From: Methanobrevibacter sp. TLL-48-HuF1
Lineage (GTDB): Archaea > Methanobacteriota > Methanobacteria > Methanobacteriales > Methanobacteriaceae
DNA: 64,000 nt
Direction: 5' to 3'
NCBI RefSeq assembly: GCF_023617305.1
Contig: NZ_CP081485.1
Span: forward strand, 589,001 to 653,000
Positions 49,807 to 57,837 of the stretch are shown here, piece after piece; position 1 is the first letter of the stretch, and each line of letters begins with the position of its first letter. The notes beneath the pieces were generated by a model, which saw nothing but the letters and a program-made list of their open reading frames with translations, ran no database searches and had not been told where the DNA came from. Both the position numbers and the translations under genes were made by a program.

Positions 49807-50008
49807 TCACTTTAACAAAACATATTAGTTAAATACTATACAATCTCCAAAATACAAATATGTCGTATTAGATTAGCTTTCCACAATTTTCTAATTTAAT
49901 ACAAAGCTGGAAAATTTTCTTCTGCCAAAAAAATTTTCCTAAACCTCAATTTTTGGTGTTTAACTCTCCTCCAAAAAACAATTAAACACCAAACACTCTC
50001 TTTTTTTT
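49778..50008 (+). ncRNA. Candidate structured noncoding RNA
   Basis: No reading frame of use is present. Downstream of the promoter-like region lie two strong inverted repeats. GGAAAATTTT (49909-49918) pairs with AAAATTTTCC (49930-49939). A 12-base arm at 49952-49963 pairs with 49982-49993, and T8 follows at 50001-50008, which looks like a terminator. AGCTTT / AAAGCT around 49875 and 49904 may form an outer stem. Direction and existence of the RNA are inferred from structure only. Confidence 0.35.
49952..50008 (+). terminator. Twelve-base-pair hairpin followed by T8
   Basis: TTTGGTGTTTAA (49952-49963) is perfectly complementary to TTAAACACCAAA (49982-49993), with an 18-base loop. Seven bases later comes a run of eight T (50001-50008). 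This is the strongest hairpin-plus-T signal seen in the window. Confidence 0.55.
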
Positions 50009-50121
50009 AATCTGACAGATTTTCAAAAAAAATAATGCTCTTTTCTTCAGATTCATCTCAGATGCATCAGGTAGCTATTCAATGATATAATTTATTTTGT
50101 AGGAAGTCCATAAGTGATAAT
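50009..50121. other. Noncoding gap before the regulator remnant
   Basis: A short palindrome (AATCTG-A-CAGATT, 50009-50021) follows the T-run. GATATAATTTATT near 50084-50096 may be the TATA box of the regulator remnant starting at 50122. Nothing else is evident. Confidence 0.3.
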
Positions 50122-50393
50122 ATGAACTTTCAGACGAACTCCCAATAGAAATCAGGCATGTACAGATTTTCAAATATAGGACAAAAACATTGAAAGCACA
50201 GGACGGTAATGTTAAAATACCAAGTACCATCGCCAGAGATTCAGGGATAAGGACAAATCACATTTCAAAAGTACTTTCTGAGCTTAAAGCTCATGAGCTA
50301 GTTGAATATATTAATCCAGAAGCTAGAAAAGGTAGATTATATAGACTAACGGATAAAGGTGAAGAAGTAACTCAAAACATTAATTTAGATTAA
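50122..50393 (+). pseudogene. Winged-helix transcriptional regulator, frameshifted near the start
   Basis: GTGATAAT precedes an ATG at 50122, but that frame stops after eight codons. One base further on, a continuous frame reads SDELPIEIRHVQIFKYRTKT and on through IPSTIARDSGIRTNHISKVL and GRLYRLTDKGEEV, a winged-helix DNA-binding domain common in Methanobrevibacter. Adding one T in CTTTC (about 50127-50130) restores one 89-residue frame. As it stands, only a 67-residue product from TTG at 50190 could be made, still holding most of the helix-turn-helix. Confidence 0.65.
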
Positions 50394-50440
50394 TTTTTCA
50401 ACTTTTTTATTCACTATTTTATAATCATGACAAATATTGA

Positions 50441-51541
50441 TTATTTGAATCTTAATTGAAGATTTAGTTTAAAGAATACCTTATCATTTTCTTTGAATAG
50501 CTGACCATATCCATGTCTAGTTGTACTTGGTGATTCTAACTTAGTATTTTTGAATAAATAGTTTTTCAATGCAATATTGTCATAAAAAATATGATGACAA
50601 ACTATTTCCCCATCTTTTTTGACAGTTAATAATCCTCCAGAGATTTCATAATTTCCATCCCATTTAATATTTGGCATCATCCCAAATGTAACTGCTTCAA
50701 TAAACTCTGAAATCTTCTTTTTATAAAAAATATCTTTTTCAGCATTGCCCAATTGCAGCGGATTAAATTCTATTAACTTATCTGTCAATAATTTAATATC
50801 TCCAGATCGTTCATGGGAATAAAAGTAGAACAACATGAAAGCTAACATTTGAGGCAATTTACTATCAATTAATCTTAAATTCTGATAGAGCACATTGTTT
50901 TTATCATCAGATAATTTGACTTTATAATTTCCATTCACAACGCCTCCAAATATCTTATTAAATTTTATCTTAAGCCATTTTCTATCAAATTCTTTGTTTA
51001 TATTATTCAAAGATTTAAATTCATCATCGGACATTCCTTCAACTTCAAAAGTGAAATTTGTCAATCTGGAAGCATTTAATAAAGTTGGTTTGCTGCCTAT
51101 TTCTGATTTAATACTAAATGTTAAGATGTCTGATTTATCTAAAATGAGATCAAAAAGTTCCATTTTAATATCTTCTTTTTTCGCACTGGAACTTTTAAAA
51201 GTAATAATTCCAATATCATTAAGGAAATTTTTCATGATGGAAACTTCAAAACTTCTACCTTCTGCATTACTTATAATGTCTAATGATTTGTCAGCTATAT
51301 CAATGAATTTCGAAGATTCGAATGTGGCGATGATGTCTCCATCATAATTAACCATATTTACGATTCCTTCATCCGTATTTGTTTCATAATACTTTTCGAT
51401 TTCATCTTTAAATACTTTCATGATGGGATATATTTTATTGGAAAGTTTATTTAAATCTTCATCGGAAGCAAAAACCTTTCCTTCACCAATTAACTTAACA
51501 AAAGCGTAAGCTTCACTCCATTCGCCCTTATTGTACTTCAT
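50441..51541 (-). CDS. Type II restriction endonuclease, HpaII-like
   Basis: 366 residues. The N-terminus NKGEWSEAYAFVKLIGEGKV and segments such as TLLNASRLTNFTFEVEG and TRHGYGQLFKENDKVFF match my memory of the HpaII restriction family, which would cut CCGG. The ATG at 51541 overlaps the region just after the methyltransferase stop (three bases), and its AGAGTGAATAA leader lies in that gene's end. The methyltransferase upstream on the same strand and the Vsr gene beyond it complete an R-M-V system. Recognition sequence is inferred, not read. Confidence 0.75.
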   Translation of the reverse strand: MKYNKGEWSEAYAFVKLIGEGKVFASDEDLNKLSNKIYPIMKVFKDEIEKYYETNTDEGIVNMVNYDGDIIATFESSKFIDIADKSLDIISNAEGRSFEVSIMKNFLNDIGIITFKSSSAKKEDIKMELFDLILDKSDILTFSIKSEIGSKPTLLNASRLTNFTFEVEGMSDDEFKSLNNINKEFDRKWLKIKFNKIFGGVVNGNYKVKLSDDKNNVLYQNLRLIDSKLPQMLAFMLFYFYSHERSGDIKLLTDKLIEFNPLQLGNAEKDIFYKKKISEFIEAVTFGMMPNIKWDGNYEISGGLLTVKKDGEIVCHHIFYDNIALKNYLFKNTKLESPSTTRHGYGQLFKENDKVFFKLNLQLRFK

Positions 51542-51543
51542 AT

Positions 51544-52668
51544 TTATTCACTCTCTAACTTTTCTAATGAATCAACAAGTTTAATTGCTATTTCTTCAAT
51601 TACAGGGATGGCAACAGAATTGCCTAATTGTTTATATCTTTGAGTATTGCTGACATCATCTGGAAAAGAAAATGTTTCTTCCCCATTTTCTACAAAACCA
51701 TAACCTAAAAATCCTTGGAGCTTTGCCCATTCATCAGGTGTCATCATGCGAATTCCCTCATCATTTAATGGAGTTTTTTTGTTTTTAACTATTAATCCTG
51801 CGATTCCTTCCTGAGGGTCATATACAAGATTTCTTTCTTTACCTGATCCTCCAGTAGCTAAAAGCGCATTAGAAATTGGATGTTTAATTCCTTCTGCATT
51901 AACTACCACATAACCAAATCCATTACCCTTAGCACCTTGTTTTGATTTATGCTTTTTTAGTGTATCCACATAACCTTGAGCCAAATAGAATGATTTATCC
52001 TCTCCCATAACTAATACATCATTCAAATCATCATATATTGGTTTTCTAGTTCTTTTCTTTGGTAGTTGTCTAAATTTAATTTCTTTTAACTTTTCGCCAT
52101 ATCTTTTGTTATCAAAACCGACAAGATATACTCTAGGCCTATTTTGTGGAAGACCAAAATCTTTAGCATTTCTTAATAAATCTAATCTTTCAAAATAGAA
52201 TCCATCACCCATTAAATTTTCTTGTACACCAACTATATGATAATCTAATTGATTAATTAATGTATCTAAGATTACTTTGAAAGTATTCCCTTTATCATGC
52301 GTTAATAATCCTTCTACATTTTCTAGAAGGAATGCTTTTGGCCTAGTTTCTTCAATCATTTCTGCCAGATAAAAAAAGATTGTTCCTCTAGTGGCGTCTT
52401 TAAATCCTTCTCGTTTTCCAACTGCACTGAATGCTTGACATGGAAACCCCGCAAGTAAAATATCATAATCAGTTTCTTTCATTAACTCTTTAAATTCGTC
52501 TGTAGTGATGTCATGCATTGGATTTTCATTGTATAAATGTTCATAGGTTTTACAAGCATATTTATCGTTTTCAGCAGACAATACATTTTCAGTTTTTCCA
52601 GTTAACTCAAAACCTCTTCTTATCCCGCCAATGCCCGCACATAAATCTACAGTTTTAAATTTTTCCAT
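51544..52668 (-). CDS. DNA cytosine-5 methyltransferase (type II R-M)
   Basis: 374 residues with all main C5-methyltransferase motifs. Motif I is DLCAGIGGIRRGFE, motif IV AGFPCQAFSAVGKREGF with the catalytic cysteine, motif VI LLENVEGL, motif VIII QNRPRVYLVG and motif X YKQLGNSVAIPV. The target recognition region is between VIII and IX. It should protect the sites cut by the adjacent endonuclease. GGTGAAAAT precedes the ATG. Confidence 0.95.
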   Translation of the reverse strand: MEKFKTVDLCAGIGGIRRGFELTGKTENVLSAENDKYACKTYEHLYNENPMHDITTDEFKELMKETDYDILLAGFPCQAFSAVGKREGFKDATRGTIFFYLAEMIEETRPKAFLLENVEGLLTHDKGNTFKVILDTLINQLDYHIVGVQENLMGDGFYFERLDLLRNAKDFGLPQNRPRVYLVGFDNKRYGEKLKEIKFRQLPKKRTRKPIYDDLNDVLVMGEDKSFYLAQGYVDTLKKHKSKQGAKGNGFGYVVVNAEGIKHPISNALLATGGSGKERNLVYDPQEGIAGLIVKNKKTPLNDEGIRMMTPDEWAKLQGFLGYGFVENGEETFSFPDDVSNTQRYKQLGNSVAIPVIEEIAIKLVDSLEKLESE

Positions 52669-52692
52669 ATTTTCACCATAAAAAATAAGATA

Positions 52693-52720
52693 AATATCTA
52701 ATAATATTTTTAAAGATATT
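52693..52720. repeat. Inverted repeat in the methyltransferase / vsr promoter gap
   Basis: AATATCT (52693-52699) and AGATATT (52714-52720) are perfect inverted copies spaced by 14 bases. They lie 25-50 bases upstream of the methyltransferase start, over its likely TATA region. It could be an operator that times methyltransferase expression; no controller protein gene is next to it. Confidence 0.3.
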
Positions 52721-52820
52721 AGTATAAATTAATTTTCATAAAGGAGAGTTTGACTGAAAGTACTAATGGTAAATTAATCTATTATTAATCTGAAAATAAA
52801 AATTTGTATATTAATTATGA

Positions 52821-52830
52821 TATATATAAT
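52821..52830 (+). promoter_or_regulatory. TATA box of vsr
   Basis: TATATATAAT lies about 25-34 bases before the ATG at 52855. There is no ribosome binding site, which fits a leaderless vsr transcript. Confidence 0.4.
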
Positions 52831-52854
52831 ATAGTTATATTGAAGTTGATTTAT

Positions 52855-53277
52855 ATGGTCGGCAAATTTAGCAAAGAGGTCCGAAGTTATAACATGTCAC
52901 GGATTCGGAGTAAAGACACCAAACCCGAAATTCTTGTCCGTAGCTATCTTTTCTCAAAAGGTCTTCGTTTTCGAAAAAATGATAAACGATATCCTGGAAG
53001 TCCTGATGTTGTACTGCCAAAATACAAGACAATTGTATTTGTTCATGGATGTTTCTGGCATCTCCATGAGGGGTGCAAATATGCAGCAATGCCGAAATCC
53101 AATGTTGAATTCTGGGAGAAGAAACTCTATGGAAACAAAGAACGGGATGAACGTAACAAAAAAGAACTGGAAGAACTGGGATGGAAGGTCATCACAGTGT
53201 GGGAATGTGAATTGAAAAAGGACAAAATTGAACAGACACTTGCGAGGTTATACACTCAAATAACCTCTGAACTGTAA
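52855..53277 (+). CDS. vsr: Very short patch repair endonuclease
   Basis: 140 residues from the ATG at 52855; the open frame upstream of it is AT-rich noise. MSRIRSKDTKPEILVR is the Vsr N-terminal signature, SPDVVLP supplies the catalytic aspartate and FVHGCFWHLHEGC the zinc/His site. Vsr nicks T:G mismatches that arise when 5-methylcytosine deaminates, so it protects sites methylated by the divergent methyltransferase. Confidence 0.94.
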   Translation: MVGKFSKEVRSYNMSRIRSKDTKPEILVRSYLFSKGLRFRKNDKRYPGSPDVVLPKYKTIVFVHGCFWHLHEGCKYAAMPKSNVEFWEKKLYGNKERDERNKKELEELGWKVITVWECELKKDKIEQTLARLYTQITSEL

Positions 53278-53305
53278 TTAAATTAAGTTCATTTTCTATT
53301 TATAA

Positions 53306-53329
53306 ATTGTTCGAAGTTTAGCGAACAAT
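53306..53329. repeat. Eight-base inverted repeat between vsr and the MBL cluster
   Basis: ATTGTTCG (53306-53313) and CGAACAAT (53322-53329) pair across an eight-base spacer. No T-run follows on the plus strand, so it is either a weak terminator for vsr or an operator for the MBL cluster, whose start is about 47 bases downstream. Confidence 0.35.
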
Positions 53330-53375
53330 AATTATACATCTTATTACATATTTTATTAACAATAATAAAAATGAG

Positions 53376-54210
53376 GTGATTATTGCATTAAAATTAACAT
53401 TTTTTGATTTAAATTTAGGAAATTCCACATTAATCGAAACAAGAACAATGAATATGTTATTCGACTTAGGAATCAATGAAGAACGGGTAAAAATCCTTTA
53501 TTTTCATTTAATGGGAATTTGGACTATTTGATAATATCCCACCCACATAAAGATCATATTAGTGGAATTTCAAGAATCGATTATAAAACACCAAAGGTTT
53601 TTAGAAGAAATACAACCATACCCTTAGATTTGATTTATGAGCAAACTGGCAAAGCACAGACAGTGGACGATAGAAAATTATATGAAGAATATTTAAATCT
53701 TGATAAAAAATTCACAGCTCCTGTGCCAGACACCATTGATCCAGATAACTCTTTTGTAAATGGTGATTTAATTTAAAACATTATGTTCCCTTAAAAAACG
53801 ATGTAAAAGATTTAAATTATTACAGTCTTACAACATTTCTTGAGTATGAAGGTTTTAAAATCTTATTGATGGGAGACAATACAAAAACAAATATTGAAGA
53901 ACTATTAAATAATTCTGATTTTCTAAAAAATGCTCAAAACATCGATTTATTATTAGCGCCACACCATGGGAGATTATCCTGTTATAAGCAAGAATTAATG
54001 GATTATGTAAATCCAAAAATTACAATAATTTCTGATAAAAGTAATCAGGATGATGTAACTGCATCAAGTAAATATAGTTCAAACTCTCGTGGAGATTGGG
54101 TATTAAAAAATGCAGAACTTGTTAAACATAGTTGTTTAACAACACGTAACGATGGAACAATTTATGCAATTATAAACAATGGAACATTGAATGTATACTG
54201 TGAAAAATAA
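53376..54210 (+). pseudogene. ComEC-like metallo-beta-lactamase-fold hydrolase, two frameshifts
   Basis: The protein reads in three frames: KLTFFDLNLGNSTLIET from GTG 53376; then NGNLDYLIISHPHKDHISG to about 53770; then KHYVPLKNDVKDLNYYSLTT and LLMGDN to LLAPHHGR and the stop at 54208. Each junction (near 53505 and 53773) is repaired by adding one base in a T-run. HPHKDH is the metal-binding HxHxDH, and APHHGR is the ComEC-type C-terminal motif. GAGGTG near the start suggests initiation there. It heads a cluster with a second MBL protein, a membrane protein and a HEPN protein. Real decay or sequencing error cannot be separated here. Confidence 0.75.
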
Positions 54211-54220
54211 TGGTGATACA

Positions 54221-55126
54221 ATGTCCATCATAAAAAGTTTTAGTGTAAAAAATGGTGATATGTTTTATATTAAACATAATTCAGATAATTTTTCAATTAT
54301 TGATTGTAATTTAGTTGAAGAAAGAAAAGAAGATATTATTGATGAGATAATTGATGTTCGAAAAGAAAAATATGTCACACGATTCATTTCAACACATCCT
54401 GATAAAGACCATTTATTAGGATTGTCTGAACTTGATAGTAAAATTAATATTAGAAATTTTTATTGTGTTGAAAATAAGATAGAATTAGATAATGAGGAAG
54501 ATTTTAATAAATATTGTGAACTAAGGGATGATACTGACAAGCAATTTTTCATATATAAAAATTGTTCAAGAAAATGGATGAACCAATCAGATGATACTAA
54601 AGAAAGTTCGGAGGTATTTATTTTATGGCCAGACATTAATAATGAATCTTTTAAAGAGGAATTAGAAAAATTAGAAAATGGTGAGAAAGATTCTGCTAAT
54701 AATATTTCACCAATAATCGAATACTCTTTAAACGAAGGAGTAACGACATTATGGTTTGGAGATATGGAAAGTGATTTTCTTGAAAAAATAAAAGATAAAA
54801 TAGATTTCCCAAAGGCAGATGTTATTTTTGCTCCTCATCATGGAAGAAATAGTGGTAAAATACCTAAAGACATTTTAGATGAAATTGAGCCAAAAATAAT
54901 TATTATTGGGGAAGCTAAATCCGAGTATTTAAATTATTATAATGATTTTGATACTATAACACAAAACACTACTAAAAACATTGTTTTAGATTGTGCATCT
55001 GGAAAAATAGATGTGTATACTGAGAATAAATTTGATAATGAATTTTTAGAATATGAAGACAATAAAACTAAATTATCTAGCGGAGAAAGATATAGGGGGA
55101 CACTATATTTAAACAAAAAATCTTAA
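54221..55126 (+). CDS. Second ComEC-like metallo-beta-lactamase-fold protein
   Basis: 301 residues from the ATG at 54221, with GGTGAT three bases upstream. The fold matches the preceding broken gene: HPDKDH at 59-64, GDMES at 180-184 and APHHGR at 204-209. The second histidine of HxHxDH is replaced by aspartate (D61), so metal binding may be altered. ComEC-like soluble domains cleave nucleic acid or nucleotides. It lies 10 bases after the first MBL gene and 16 bases before a membrane-protein gene. Confidence 0.82.
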   Translation: MSIIKSFSVKNGDMFYIKHNSDNFSIIDCNLVEERKEDIIDEIIDVRKEKYVTRFISTHPDKDHLLGLSELDSKINIRNFYCVENKIELDNEEDFNKYCELRDDTDKQFFIYKNCSRKWMNQSDDTKESSEVFILWPDINNESFKEELEKLENGEKDSANNISPIIEYSLNEGVTTLWFGDMESDFLEKIKDKIDFPKADVIFAPHHGRNSGKIPKDILDEIEPKIIIIGEAKSEYLNYYNDFDTITQNTTKNIVLDCASGKIDVYTENKFDNEFLEYEDNKTKLSSGERYRGTLYLNKKS

Positions 55127-55142
55127 AGTTGAGGTACGTATA

Positions 55143-55811
55143 ATGGATGATTTAAAAAATTATGATGATAAACTAATATATCTTATTATCTTCAATGTAG
55201 CAGTTACATTACTTCTCAATAACCCTGCAACATTTGTTGAAAATAATGAAATAATCTCTATTGTGCTTACAGTACCTGTTTTATTTTTGCCTATTTACGT
55301 GATTAATAATTTATTTTCACGTGAATGGAAATATAAATTATTATATCCAAAAAATGAATCACATAGATTTGCATATGATATTTTTACCAGATTAAAAAAT
55401 CATGACATAAAATATGATTCAGAATTAATAGATGTGGATTTAATATTGAAGAATCATGAGAAACCTAAAACAGAAGTAGAAGAGAATAATTTATGGTACA
55501 AGATATATAATAAGCATAGATATGATAATAAGATTTACCAACAGAATAGACAATTTTTATTCTGCAGAGACAGTATGACAACGGTTCTAATAATTACTCC
55601 AATTTTTATAATACTGGTTGAACTTTTTGAATTTAGCTCTCTCATATTAATTATTGTCATTGTTGGAATATTCGAATTTATTATTTTTTGGTTTTTGGCA
55701 AGAAAACAAAATGAGATATTGATATTGTCCGTTTTACAAGAAGAAACTGATTACTTGAGAAAAAAACTTAAACATACTGCTATTTCAAATTATGATTTGA
55801 AAAATACTTAA
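55143..55811 (+). CDS. Four-helix membrane protein in the defence cluster
   Basis: 222 residues. Helices at about 11-26, 37-57, 145-162 and 166-186 flank a hydrophilic, charged middle (60-140) and a coiled C-terminus (about 187-215), both likely cytoplasmic. The layout recalls SLATT-like or other 2+2 TM effectors of defence systems, but I see no diagnostic motif. GAGGT precedes the ATG. It is the third gene of the MBL-MBL-TM-HEPN run. Confidence 0.75.
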   Translation: MDDLKNYDDKLIYLIIFNVAVTLLLNNPATFVENNEIISIVLTVPVLFLPIYVINNLFSREWKYKLLYPKNESHRFAYDIFTRLKNHDIKYDSELIDVDLILKNHEKPKTEVEENNLWYKIYNKHRYDNKIYQQNRQFLFCRDSMTTVLIITPIFIILVELFEFSSLILIIVIVGIFEFIIFWFLARKQNEILILSVLQEETDYLRKKLKHTAISNYDLKNT

Positions 55812-55861
55812 AATAGAAAATATAGATACTGATAATTAAAAGGATTAAATATGGTGAAATA

Positions 55862-57361
55862 ATGCCTTATTATAATAAAATTGAATGGGAAAATTTACAA
55901 GAAGAAAAAAAATTTACACCAGGGAAATGGAATTTTGAATTTCCATTTGAAATGCCTAAAATAAAACATGTACTCATTAAACGGGATGAATCTTATAATA
56001 TACTGATTAATATTGAATGTGAAATGAACCGAAAACTTCCTAATGAAATAAAGGAAAATTCCTATACTATTAAAATTAGAGGTAAATATTCTTCAGAAGG
56101 TTATGTGCTTAAAAATTGTCATCTTTTTGAACAAATTACTTCTGTTGAAAATTCTCATGGTATTTTTACATTGAAATTAACAGTAACATCAATTCTTTTT
56201 GATTCTGGAGTTGATGGCGAAGTCACCTGGATAAAAGAATGGTATTTGAATGGACCACATAATCATCGGATATTTCATAGAACTACTACTTTTGAAAAAA
56301 AAGAAATTTATAATAAACAATTAGATAACTCTGTTCCTGAATTACAAACAGCAAATCCATTTGAAATTGAAACAAATCATGTATCAAGTACACGTAGGAA
56401 TTATATGTTTTGTAAATTAAATGATGATGAAAATATTATTATTAGTTTAGTTCCAGATGAAATGAAACCTGCTTGGTCGGATAATATTTGCTTGCAATAT
56501 TCTTCAAAAAAACATATGGATGACATTAACCTTCGCAGGGATATTGAAAATATTATTTCTTTTATATTTGGAAGGAAACTAATTAAAATTGCAGAATCTT
56601 ACTACGATATCAATGGAAATAAGATAAAAGAAACTATGATTGATCCTTTTATTAATAATAATTTAGATATAAAAAATATTTGTGAATCATCAGATAATTT
56701 CCCTATACCTATTTATGATTATAGTAGAGACTCAAGTGAATCAATTATGACTAACATGATAAATTCATTCATTTCAAAAAAAGAAACTTTAGACTTTACT
56801 TCAATGTTTATTAATTATTGGAGTTCAACTTTCCTTCCATCAGAATCCAGAATAATACTATTGGCTGCTTCATTAGAATCTTTGATGAATAAATGGTTTG
56901 ATTCCATAAATTCAAAAAGAAGTACAGTCATAATTGAAAAATCAAAATATAAACAATTAATTAAGGATATACGTCCAGTATTCTTAGAAACATTTGAAGG
57001 GCATACTCAAATTATTAATAATTTCAATCAATTAAATAGATTAAGTATCAATAAAAGTATAGAACTATTTTTTGAAGAAATAAATTTGGATATGGGGGAT
57101 ATTGAAAAAAATGCATTATATTCTAGAAATGATCCAGTACATGGAAATGATATTGATCATGACACATTTTCCGATTTAATGATTTATGTAGAAATATATA
57201 GGATTATACTAAATAGAGTAATATTGAAATTACTAGATTACAATGGAGATTACATTCTTAACAATCTAATTGAGCCTATTCCCGTTACAAATAAACTACC
57301 TTTTTCATTAGATGAATTAAAAAATGATATTTATGAAATAAAATATTATGATACAGAATAA
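55862..57361 (+). CDS. HEPN-domain protein, ApeA-like
   Basis: 499 residues with GGTGAAAT upstream of the ATG. The C-terminal helical domain contains RNDPVH at 422-427, the R-x4-H motif of HEPN ribonucleases (residues RN then H), inside a block (LAASLESLMNKW..., FSDLMIYVEIYRIIL) like the ApeA HEPN. The N-terminal half is beta-rich, with W- and G-containing strands (VTWIKEWYLNGPHNHRIF), as in ApeA sensors. ApeA proteins stop phage by RNA cleavage. It ends the cluster, 50 bases after the membrane protein. Function here is inferred. Confidence 0.7.
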   Translation: MPYYNKIEWENLQEEKKFTPGKWNFEFPFEMPKIKHVLIKRDESYNILINIECEMNRKLPNEIKENSYTIKIRGKYSSEGYVLKNCHLFEQITSVENSHGIFTLKLTVTSILFDSGVDGEVTWIKEWYLNGPHNHRIFHRTTTFEKKEIYNKQLDNSVPELQTANPFEIETNHVSSTRRNYMFCKLNDDENIIISLVPDEMKPAWSDNICLQYSSKKHMDDINLRRDIENIISFIFGRKLIKIAESYYDINGNKIKETMIDPFINNNLDIKNICESSDNFPIPIYDYSRDSSESIMTNMINSFISKKETLDFTSMFINYWSSTFLPSESRIILLAASLESLMNKWFDSINSKRSTVIIEKSKYKQLIKDIRPVFLETFEGHTQIINNFNQLNRLSINKSIELFFEEINLDMGDIEKNALYSRNDPVHGNDIDHDTFSDLMIYVEIYRIILNRVILKLLDYNGDYILNNLIEPIPVTNKLPFSLDELKNDIYEIKYYDTE

Positions 57362-57423
57362 TATTAGTAAAATTTTGACAAATAAAAAAGGGTAATTTAA
57401 CATGATTAATATTGGTGATTATC

Positions 57424-57825
57424 ATGACCAAAGACCGATTTAGAAAATACAATGAACTTGAAGCTGATGAAAAAGAAGTCCTTGACGCTTTCAGACAAAT
57501 GAAGCTAATGTCGGACTACAACAGATTCAGACTATACAATTACAAAGTTGAAGACTTAATAAACGATTACGAAGAGCTAAAACAGCTCATAGAAAACATC
57601 CAAGAAAAGTACTTCTCAATCTATGAAGAACTTCTCAATGAAGAGCTAACCGAAGGTGAACTGGATGCTAGCGTTTGGGGAATCACAAGAGAACAAGAAA
57701 ATGAAACATGGAATTCAGAGCTAAAGTTAATGTGTGAAATCAAAACCAATTTTGATATGGCTATTAATATGATTGAAAGTGGTGAAGCTAATCAATCAAT
57801 TATTGATGCTGAAAATTGGAAGTGA
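57424..57825 (+). CDS. Small helical protein, family not recognised
   Basis: 133 residues from the ATG at 57424, which has GGTGATTATC upstream; a TTG four codons earlier is unlikely. Almost all helical, acidic, with coiled-coil character (YKVEDLINDYEELKQLIENI). It uses more C- and G-ending codons than its AT-rich neighbours, hinting at another origin. It faces the large Avs-like gene, 12 bases from stop to stop. A host- or phage-derived role cannot be chosen. Confidence 0.6.
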   Translation: MTKDRFRKYNELEADEKEVLDAFRQMKLMSDYNRFRLYNYKVEDLINDYEELKQLIENIQEKYFSIYEELLNEELTEGELDASVWGITREQENETWNSELKLMCEIKTNFDMAINMIESGEANQSIIDAENWK

Positions 57826-57837
57826 ATTATATTAAAT

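Noticed and set aside
49778-50121. CRISPR array or leader in the structured noncoding stretch
   Set aside because: The repeats are single inverted pairs, not regularly spaced direct repeats. No cas gene is present in the window.
53519-53776. Separate 85-residue metal hydrolase gene
   Set aside because: It is the middle third of the frameshifted MBL gene; the flanking frames supply the missing start and end.
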